Origin: Pseudopithomyces maydicus
Lineage: Eukaryota > Ascomycota > Dothideomycetes > Pleosporales > Didymosphaeriaceae
Length of the DNA stretch: 64,000 bases
Direction: 5' to 3'
Assembly: GCA_026873275.1 (NCBI GenBank)
Contig: JANTUC010000003.1
Span: forward strand, 1,426,001 to 1,490,000
In this document: positions 55,883 to 64,000 of the stretch, piece after piece
How the letters are laid out: the number at the start of each line of letters is the position of its first letter
Position numbering within the stretch: the stretch's first letter is position 1
Made by a program: the position numbers and the translations under genes
Notes under the pieces: generated by a model
Told to the model about the DNA's origin: nothing
The model's input: only the letters and a program-made list of their open reading frames with translations
Database searches by the model: none

Positions 55883-57779
55883 TATTTGTCAAGGTGGCCT
55901 TCCCTCCCCTTAACATATACATACACACACGTTTGTTCTCGATTGTTGTCTGTTGTCGTCATGGTAGAGGATTAGATATAATACCATGTGCAAAGATCTT
56001 GGATTTGCTAAATTTATATGTGAAATGCGCAGATGGGTGTAGTCATAGCTTCAGTCACATGCGTTAGATCGACCTATGGATCCATACCAGAGAATGAGAA
56101 AGAATAAGGTTACGGTCGAGGCCTTTCCCTTCGCCATATTTCCAATCTTAGATTTACCATTTACGTAGCGCTGGCCTGGGAACGACTGTCACATGCTCTT
56201 TTTCACCTGTGCCTTAGAAAACTCACGGAAATCAAGTACCTCTATATACAAGAAAACGAGAACGCCCCCGCGAATGTAATCATGAGATGGAAAACATATC
56301 ATCGACATAGTAGAAGCAATGCATATGCTCTGAAATTGCGTGCACATTCAGAAAGCAGGGAGAATATCGTTACAATTGACTAGGCTGCGAAAAATGTTGT
56401 TATGGGCCTTTTTGAAATGTCTGAACATCGCTCCAAAACATATCCACTCATATGTAAACAGTTATCAAATTGTTTGTTGAACGAAATTATCTACCCACAT
56501 TCAGACAAGAAGTGACAACCCATTTTGCCGAAAAGAGGATACAGGATCGAAAAAAGCCTCAAAGAAGACATATACTCTTTGCTGGTCTTCTCGTTGCTCT
56601 TCAGTGGAAAATCAGCATTTAAGTTAGAATGTCACTTATGTAAAAATGAAATATCATAAATTTGGATGTCATTTTTCGTAAGTCAAATATTCACTATGCC
56701 CGTTTTCAATCGTCACAAGAGGGGTGGACAGCTTTTTCTCCACCATATATGCGTTTTCATCCAGTCAGCTACTCTGCTGCCGCTTTCCCTGAACACAAAA
56801 CAAAACAACACAAATATTCACTACTACAAAACCACCCTAGGAAGGAATGCGCCGTCATTCAAGATCCCCTGACCTTCTCTCATAACATCGAGTTTTTATG
56901 TTAAATTGCTCGGGTAACCAGGATTCAAGGGCGATGTGCATGGTTAACAGAGCAAAAATGAACCTTCAATGGGTTCGAGACTTTCCGGAATGGGAACAGC
57001 GAGCCCTTAAAATACCGTAGGATGAAAATTTTGAACAAATACTGAAGGCATTCGCGCCACGAGTTTGCAATGGAGCGCCGGGTACGGCATTTTGTAATCT
57101 GCCCAAAACTGTGGGTGATGAAGGCAGATCCCCGGCAATTTGCCTAGTAGCTCACAACTAATTGATATATCAAAAGAGAGCATAAACGTCAACGTCACCT
57201 CGAAAGTTGAATAGTCACTGCGCATCTGTAAACTTGGGAGGGTGTGTCCTTGGCAAGATAAGAGCACGCATTGACATGTGGCTGCTAGATGCATCTTGGT
57301 TAGGCAAAGGACGCTTCGCAGCATCACCCAACCACTTCAGTCGTCGAGAAACGTTGGATGAGCTTACAGTTCGATACATGTCACGGATTCTTCTCCAGGT
57401 TGTGCCCTGGTCCACCCAGACGGCCGGGTGTATCGAGCAACGCATTACCTAGGTACCTGGACTTAGAGGACAGTGTACACTAAAAAATTATATGGAGTTT
57501 GTGCCTCCTGCGCGCGTATCGTGTGTATGTCACATCCTCTTGGTATCGCTCAAGTGGGAGCGATCCCCGACCCCAACCGTGCTGCAACCGAGCTAGTGCA
57601 ATTGGACAGAGGCCCGTGTGATCGCTTTCCTCTTCAGTCGTCAGCACCGAGGATACATGCGGCCATCAATCACATGAACTGCGGGACAAACAGATAGCGA
57701 TAGCAAACGACCTGGTGTCTGCCCCCTCTCTGTAACATCCATGCAACCAGGCCCATTTCTGCGAGGGTCCTACATCATC
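55883..57779. other. Intergenic 1.9 kb with a dispersed repeat copy
   Basis: No gene supported. AT-rich around 56.2-56.9 kb, where the least degraded copy of the repeat lies. Confidence 0.5.
56701..56836 (+). repeat. Dispersed repeat, copy C (best preserved)
   Basis: It contains CGTTTTCAATCGTCACAAGA, GCTTTTTCTCCACCATATAT and ATCCAGTCAGCTACTCTGCT, shared with copies A and B in the AT-rich island 7 kb upstream. Similarity extends weakly upstream (CATTTTTCGTA). Its identity is unknown. Confidence 0.75.
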
Positions 57780-59525
57780 ATGGACGAGGTTTTGCCACCC
57801 AGAAACAGTGAGCGAAGTACCAGCAAGGACGGCACGAGGCATCAGGAACACATCGAGGAGACACCGCCAGCTTGCAACGGACAATCGAGCTCAAACCCGA
57901 CTCACGGAGATAATACCCCTGTGAACGAACAGCGGTCGCAGATACGCGACAGCAGTGGGTGGTGGAATCGTAACCAGGTGGGCACGTACAGTCATACGCA
58001 TTTTAAGGTGTATCGGAGAAGATGGTTTGGACTGGCGCAGTTGGTGCTTTTAAATATCGTGGTTTCTTGGGATGTAAGTCGCCGTGGCTGGCTAGCCGTG
58101 GGCCCTATACGATATCCGACAGGCGAGGCTGAAAACTAACCGTCTGTAGTGGTTGACGTTCGCACCAGTCTCCACCACAGCTGCGGAGTACTTTGATGTT
58201 ACCGAGAGCGCAATCAACTGGCTGAGCACGGCGTTCATGTTTTCCTTTGTGGCTATCAGTCCGTACGTAAATTGATAATTGCCTGTAGACTCGGTTTCCG
58301 TTAACATTCGTGTAGAGCTACCATATGGACTCTAAATCGCAGTCCAAAGCACAGCGTCATTGTCGCAAGCGTTCTCATCCTTTTAGGCAATTGGATCCGA
58401 TATGCAGGTACCAAGGCTGAGGGGGGCATCTTTGGGCTCGTCATGTTTGGGCAAATCTTGACTGGTTTAGCCCAGCCATTCGTTCTGGCCGCTCCGACGC
58501 GCTACTCCGACCTATGGTTCACCGAGTCTGGACGTGTCAGCGCCACTGCCGTGGCCTCGCTGGCAAACCCTTTTGGTGGTGCTGTACGTATTTTTTTTTC
58601 AAGTCTTGCTTCAACATCACACATTGTTGACTGGAGACAGCTTGCCCAACTGATCAACCCCTTCCTCGGATCTGTACCCGATATCGTCCTCTATGTCTCC
58701 ATTATCGCAACAGTAGCCACCATCCCCTCTCTCTTTATCCCCGCCAAACCTCCATCCCCTCCTTCAGCCTCCTCGGAGATTCCTAAAGTGGCTCTGGTTC
58801 CTTCCCTCAAAGAGTGTCTTCGCTCTCCACCATTTTACATCGTTTTCATCACCTTCTCCGTCTATGTCGGCTCTTTCAACTCCTTTTCCTCGCTCCTCAA
58901 CCAAATCCTCTATCCCTATGCCTACTCTGAAGACGAAGCCGGTATTTGCGGTGCCATTCTGATCGTCGTTGGTCTTGTTACAGCGGCCATCATGTCACCC
59001 GTCTTCGACCGTACACATGCATACCTTGCGGGTATCAAGATCTTGTGCACGTTTATTGCCCTAGCTTACGTTGCTCTCATTTGGGCGCCTCAGACGAGAG
59101 GTCTGGCTGCGCCGTACGTTCTTTCTGCGATCGAGGGCGCCGCGTCTTTTGCTTTGCTCCCCATCTCTCTTGAGTATTTGGTTGAGATCACTTTCCCTGC
59201 TTCGCCAGAAGTCAGCTCGACCATCTGCTGGGCAGGCGGACAGCTCCTCGGTGGCATTTTCATCGTCATCTTGAATGCGTTGAAGGATCAACGGCCTATC
59301 AATCTAGAACAAGTCAGAGAGGTGGGACGGGGTGCAGGAGGTGATTCGAGGCCACCTGGAAATATGTTCAAGGCTCTAGTTTTTCAAGGCGCACTAGCAT
59401 TGGCAGTCTTGCCGCTGCCGCTGATGTTGGGCATCAAGCGTCTGGGGATGGCGCATAGAGAAGGCAGGTTGACAGTGGATGAGCATAGCCGTAACAGTGA
59501 GATGGGAGGAGAAGAAGGGGTTTGA
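57780..59525 (+). CDS. FLVCR-like (SLC49-type) MFS transporter
   Basis: Four exons (57780-58073, 58150-58262, 58316-58583, 58641-59525) encode 519 aa; an earlier in-frame ATG at 57741 would add 13 residues. After a ~75-residue hydrophilic head come about twelve membrane segments. The family signature lies in WLTFAPVSTTAAEYFDVTES, INWLSTAFMFSFVAISP, IFGLVMFGQILTGLAQPFVL and VASLANPFGGALAQLINPFL. FLVCR relatives export heme or carry choline/ethanolamine; the substrate here is unknown. Intron 3 is 57 bp, a multiple of three, without a stop, so retaining it would insert 19 residues in frame. The predicted location is a plasma or internal membrane. Confidence 0.88.
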
Positions 59526-59914
59526 ATACTCGTCCGCGTGGATGAAGAGGTGGCGATGGTACCCAAGATGGGGGGCAATGCTGACTTTGTACAGCACAGG
59601 TAGGCTCTACATACCAAGCCGTTATTTGTTTTTCTGCACAATGCAATCTAACATGTCAAATCCTTGAACGAGATGCAGAACATATTGCACACAACATGCA
59701 CGCCGGGGGGGGGGGGGGGGGGGCACAAGCAATGTAAACTTGCAGAGGAAATAGTACAGTGATATTCTAAACAAGTCTTCTTCGGTGGTATTTACAGTTG
59801 TCTCGTTGCGGTCGGATCTGGCTGTCGTGGATTCTCATCCTTCGTTTCCCACCCACTGTCACCACACGACTCGGCATCAATTGTGGAGAGACGAATCGGC
59901 ATACATTCGCAGGT
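59526..59914. other. Intergenic between MFS and QCR6 3' ends
   Basis: A convergent region with a G19 run at 59705-59723; no gene. Confidence 0.6.
59705..59723. repeat. G19 homopolymer
   Basis: Nineteen consecutive G between two convergent genes. The exact length is not trustworthy. Confidence 0.9.
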
Positions 59915-60584
59915 TTACTTGAGCTGGGCAAAGAGCTTGGGTGCGGCACACTGGGTTGCGCAATGGGCGAGGTGGAAGACTGGATGGGTTAGTCGATACA
60001 ACGACCTGCAATGCAGACGGTAGGCAGCTCACATTCTTCGACACAATCCTCCTTGGCCTTGCCATCGTTCTCGATCTGACCCGTGACGCGCTCAACGCAC
60101 TCTTCGTAGTGATGCTTGGGTCCGGAGCACGTCTTGGACTCTGCGCACTCTGTAGTAGCACGGATTAGCGACATGCTCGATTGTCAATGCTGTCCCGTAG
60201 AGCTTCTATGGATGCCGAGGCACGCAATTGCCATCTGAATGCATCGCAATAGCTAGCTGCCGCACTCCAGCAGGTCTGTAGATACGTAGGGCGCCCAAAA
60301 ACAGCTACGTAGTGTCACTCACCCTTCTCCAGCACGTCCTTGGGGTCCTGCGGCTCCTCGTCCTCGTCCTCGTCCTCGTCCGAACTGCTCGGCTTGTGAC
60401 CCTGCTCGCCCTCACCATCCTCCTTGGCGTCCTGCTTGTTGACCTTGGCCTCCTCGTCTGACTGCTCGTCGGTGCCGGAGGCGGGTGTGTCGGTCGAGGT
60501 ACCGCCCTGGGGAGGGGCTTCGGCGTCGGGCGACGGGTGGGAAAAGGTTTCCCAGACGTCGGAGAAGAAGTCGGTGATGCCCAT
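59915..60584 (-). CDS. QCR6: Cytochrome bc1 complex hinge subunit (QCR6)
   Basis: Three exons on the minus strand (60584-60323, 60149-60033, 59979-59915; introns 173 and 53 bp) encode 147 aa. This is the acidic hinge protein of respiratory complex III that helps cytochrome c dock. The N-terminus is MGITDFFSDVWETFSHPSPD, followed by a long Asp/Glu/Ser stretch (SSSDEDEDEDEEPQD). The C-terminal helical hairpin holds the paired cysteines: ECAESKTCSGPKHHYEECVE and then DCVEEFFHLAHCATQC, ending KLFAQLK. Splicing at T|GTGAGC joins DCVEE to FFHLAHC exactly as in the family; reading through instead gives a premature stop. The first intron is three times the usual length here. It sits in the intermembrane space. 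Confidence 0.93.
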
Positions 60585-60850
60585 TGTAGCTGATGGGAGG
60601 GAATTGGCTGGCAGGGAGGCGTGGGCGTGCGGTGATGGAGGGTTGAAGCTGGAATTGGCGGTCCGGGATGGCTGCAGAGGAAGAGGAATTGCTGCTAGCC
60701 TTGGCGTGGGTTAGCGTTCTTTCGTTGCACCAGTGTGGATCATCAGATAGAGCGCGATGTGAGTGGACTGTATTCTGGCCCCTCACACCGAGAATCAGTG
60801 CTATGGACTCTATGTCTTGAGAATTGATGCAGCCGTCCCTCCCATGGTGC

Positions 60851-61684
60851 TCACGCTTTCCTGTGTCTCGTGAATGCATCTGCAACGCTCACGCCTGCCT
60901 GGACGTCGCGGAGGACCTGCTCGTCTGCAGCAACGAGCTTCGGCAGCAGCTCGAGCACCTCGTCCACCTTTTCCTGCGGTATCGCAACCACGCCGTTCTC
61001 AAATGGATCTATCATTACCAGGTCACCGGGCTTCACACTTGTCTCTCCAACCATCAAGGGACAATTCCATGCTTGGAACTTTGTCTCTGCGCCCGCCCCG
61101 ATCACCGACGTACCCTTTGACCAGACGGGAAGACCTGTCTCTGCTAGACTGACTAGATCCCGTATGCGGCCGTCTACCACGATGCCCTGGACCCCACGGT
61201 GCTTCATTCTTGCCCCCATGATGCCACCCACGACCGCACAAGACTGCCCTCGGGGCTGGCTGATGACAACGATAGAATCCTCATGGGTGTAGTCTGCATA
61301 TGGCGATGCGTTTGGACTAACAGGTGAGTGTTGCCATAGATCGTTGTCCGGTGGTGCAGCATTGGGGAAGGATGCCGTGGTTTTGGACATCAGAAAAACC
61401 GTGGCTGCTGGCGCCATGATCTTTTCTAGTCGAGGTATCGGGGCGCTCGACCTATACGGCATTGGTACTGCAGAGTCGTCAGGCAAAGTAAAGGTCAGTC
61501 GACCATGATCAACATGGACGCACCGATGTCTGGCAAGAACCCCGCACCGGGGACTTGCAGCTTCAAAAGCGCATCTGCGATCTGCTGGGTTTCAGTCCGG
61601 TGTAAATCTGTCGGGTTGGAATAAGCATTGCCATACGTCGCATGCAGAATAGCGTAATAGTTCTTGCCGCTTTGTGCACGACAT
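60851..61684 (-). CDS. RraA/HMG-aldolase-like protein
   Basis: Three exons on the minus strand (61684-61637, 61581-61524, 61467-60851; introns 55 and 56 bp) encode 240 aa. The first exon is only 16 codons (MSCTKRQELLRYSACD), and splicing gives YSACDIADALLKLQVPGAG, the typical N-terminal helix of the family. The core is GGIMGARMKHRGVQGIVVDG followed by RIRDL, the substrate and metal site of 4-hydroxy-4-methyl-2-oxoglutarate aldolases and oxaloacetate decarboxylases of the RraA fold. It ends RHRKA. Fungal members are mostly uncharacterised and usually called RraA-like, so the reaction is inferred. There is no targeting signal. Confidence 0.9.
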
Positions 61685-62267
61685 TGCTCTTGGTGATCAC
61701 AATGTGGGAGGATATTTAAGGGTTACTCGCAGGCACTACGGAGCTCTTTCAGGAAGCTCTGGCACGTTCCGACTGCCCCGCCATCCGAGGTTCTGGGAAC
61801 TTTTCCATGGAACGGTAGTCTATCTAGTTCAAGATGAGTCCCCTGATAGATGCACGCTTTACGACATGTACATCTATAGGTATTACAAAAATTGTGACTT
61901 CTAGAAAATCTGGCGCTTACCATGCCCGCAATCTCGCACGAGCATGCGGTGGAATTTGGGTAGAAATGCACAACCAGCGCTTCTAACACCCATGAAAGCA
62001 TGAACCCATGGATCCATGGATATCGCCGCCGCACGTGATAGACCCGGGTGCCTAGCCTAGCTCGGCTTGCGCGGGTGCGGCGATCGGAGCGAGCGACTCC
62101 GCCGCGTCTGTGTTCGACGCAACGCCATCAACTTCTAGCGACATCATAACGGGCTGTCGTCCCCTTCCCCGCCCCCCAAACACCTTGACTGGTGCGCTTT
62201 CATTCTTCCCTAATCTGAGGCTCTCCTATCATTTAACGCGGCTTGTGCCGCAACTCTGCCTCTCAAC
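61685..62267. promoter_or_regulatory. Divergent promoter of RraA-like and i-AAA protease genes
   Basis: A 583-bp divergent intergenic region containing a CACGTG box at about 62033. No gene is visible. Confidence 0.45.
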
Positions 62268-64000
62268 ATGGCTTTCCTTACGCCCGTCGCTATGCAGGTG
62301 AGTTCTTGCCACGCTTGCGTGTCACGCGCATTAGTACTGACTCTCCGCAGAACATAGCATCGGCCACTGCGGAACTCTGGCCTACCATGTCCACTGTCCT
62401 GACATCTTCGTGGCAAGGCCTGGGGAAGCAATCGTCTGTGGGCGCGGGCCAGCGACGATATGCGCAGACTTCAGCCTTGTCAGTTACGCAGACGGCATGT
62501 ACTCTTCCCGAATGCCTTGCATCTGTCTCCATATCCTCGCTTCGTCACACGCCATCACCGTTCGTCCTACAGTCAAGTCCTTCCGTTGCGGGCACGCTAT
62601 CGGCTGGTATGGTAGACATACATCCACACGGCGAATCATGGTTAATAGTTCCTGCAGTGTCCCAAAGTAGCCTTCGTCTCTGCACTCCGCTCGCGCGCAG
62701 CATGTCGCTTAACTCTTTTATGGTCAGACAGTACTCGACTACCTCGCGAAACAGCTCATTCACGAGCGTCCGCCCGATTCCGCGACTCGGTAATGTAGGA
62801 TTAGCTTTACTACAGCAGCGCTCGCTGTTCGGCGGACCGACCCACAATCAGCTCGCCCGTTACGAACAAAATGCGAACAACAACCCATCGAGCGCATCGG
62901 CGCAGGCTACTTTCTACCAGGCACTCCTCCGGGCAAATATGCCCAAGATCGTCATTGAACGGTACAAGACAGGTCGGTACGCCACCAACGTGGTCGTCGA
63001 GCAGGCTTACCAAAAGGCGGTTGAGAAGGTCGGCGGCGAAGGTTCGGGCGGACAACTGTCGGGTGAAACAATGCAGGCAGTCGGTCAGGCTGTGGCTGCT
63101 CATGTGGGGCAAGGCCAGATTGCCAAGACAAAGTCCGGCTCCGGTGACAAGAAAGACCCTCTGTATGTTGTGGTAGAAGAATCGCTCGCGAGTACCATTT
63201 TTAAGTGGGTCCGTTGGATCGCTGGATTTGCTCTCTGCGCCTACGTCGCTTTGGTCCTAATCACCTTGTTTGTCGAAACGAGCGGTGTTTTGAAGAAGGT
63301 TGGGGGTACCAACAATGCCGAAGTCCGCCCAGAAAGTCAAAGCACGCGTTTTGATGATGTACAGGGCTGTGATGAAGCAAAGGAAGAACTCACGGATATC
63401 GTCGACTTTCTGAAGAACCCTGAACGTTACAACAAGCTTGGTGGCCGACTTCCCAAGGGAGTTTTACTCATTGGACCCCCTGGTACCGGAAAGACTCTTC
63501 TGGCGCGTGCTGTGGCGGGTGAGGCAGGCGTTCCCTTCTTTTACATGTCTGGTTCTGAATTCGACGAAGTATACGTTGGTGTTGGTGCCAAGCGTGTCCG
63601 GGAACTGTTCACAGCCGCTCGGACGAAGGCCCCTGCTATCGTTTTTATTGATGAATTGGACGCAGTCGGCGGAAAGCGCAATGCTCGTGATGCAGGCTAC
63701 CACCGGCAGACGCTGAACCAGCTTTTGAACGATCTAGACGGCTTCGACCAATCCACTGGTGTCATCTTCATTGCTGCTACCAATCATCCAGAACTGCTGG
63801 ATAAGGCTCTACTGCGTCCTGGGCGCTTCGACCGACATGTCCAAGTCGAATTGCCCGATGTGCAGGGACGGTTGGCTATCTTGAAGCACCACACTAAGAA
63901 GATTCGTCTTTCTCCCGATGCTGATCTGTCCAAGATTGCTCGAGGCACACCCGGTTTCTCTGGCGCTGAGCTGGAAAACCTAGCAAACACGGCAGCCATC
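62268..64000 (+). CDS. Mitochondrial i-AAA protease (YME1-type), 3' end outside window
   Basis: Exon 1 is ten codons (62268-62297, MAFLTPVAMQ). A 53-bp intron leads to exon 2 at 62351, open to the window edge (560 codons visible). The N-terminus is Ser/Arg-rich like a mitochondrial presequence, with VRQYSTTSRNSSF. A single membrane segment (WIAGFALCAYVALVLITLFV) precedes the AAA module: Walker A IGPPGTGKTLLARA, Walker B IVFIDELDAVGGKRNA, and the second region of homology ATNHPELLDKALLRPGRFDR. The zinc-protease HEXXH would lie past position 64000. One membrane span with the AAA domain after it fits the i-AAA class rather than the two-span m-AAA class. It degrades inner-membrane proteins from the intermembrane-space side. 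Confidence 0.92.

Overview
This window is nuclear DNA from a filamentous ascomycete. The evidence is short GT-AG introns, mostly 44-60 bp with CTRAY-like branch sites, a velvet regulator, a GPI-anchored GH76 wall mannanase, a MYST acetyltransferase, an isolated dispersed 5S rRNA gene and an AT-rich repeat island. The gene content and family flavour suggest Dothideomycetes/Pleosporales, but that is inference.

Layout. 0-1.6 kb: flavohemoglobin. 1.6-6 kb: long gene-poor leader. 6-7.5 kb: four-finger C2H2 regulator. 8.7-10.5 kb: epsin. 11.3-12.4 kb: F-box/2EXR-like protein. 13.3-14.5 kb: TauD-type dioxygenase. 15.5 kb: 5S rRNA gene. 16.1-18.5 kb (-): glycerol-3-phosphate acyltransferase. 19.4-21.3 kb (-): GH76. 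22.6-23.3 kb (-): CCDC124/Oxs1 family. 24.3-26.1 kb: GH27 alpha-galactosidase. 26.5-29.5 kb (-): Uds1-domain coiled coil. 30.2-31.2 kb: arylamine N-acetyltransferase, convergent with a five-exon complex I subunit (31.2-31.7 kb, -). 32.3-35.9 kb: PHD-MYST acetyltransferase. 36.6-39.1 kb: GH43. 40.2-42.1 kb: cytochrome P450. 45.9-46.9 kb: velvet factor. 47-50.5 kb: gene-free region with an AT-rich repeat island. 51-53.1 kb: ING/PHD protein. 53.8-55.9 kb: 5'-nucleotidase family. 57.8-59.5 kb: FLVCR-like MFS. 59.9-60.6 kb (-): QCR6. 60.9-61.7 kb (-): RraA-like. 62.3 kb to the end: i-AAA protease, cut by the window edge.

The genes are mostly independent housekeeping, chromatin and secreted-enzyme genes. 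I see no biosynthetic cluster or phage/defence-like system. Three mitochondrial genes (NDUFA1-like, QCR6, YME1) and two chromatin genes (MYST, ING) occur, but they are not physically linked.

The two most notable observations are these. First, a 4-nt micro-exon (CAAA) in the complex I subunit gene is the only way I found to rebuild its conserved core. Second, five separate -1 frame breaks in four genes (epsin, GH43, P450 twice, 5'-nucleotidase) can each be explained by one missing base, mostly in a homopolymer. That pattern argues for consensus-sequence errors at least as strongly as for pseudogenes.

All exon boundaries were derived by eye from splice signals and family conservation.
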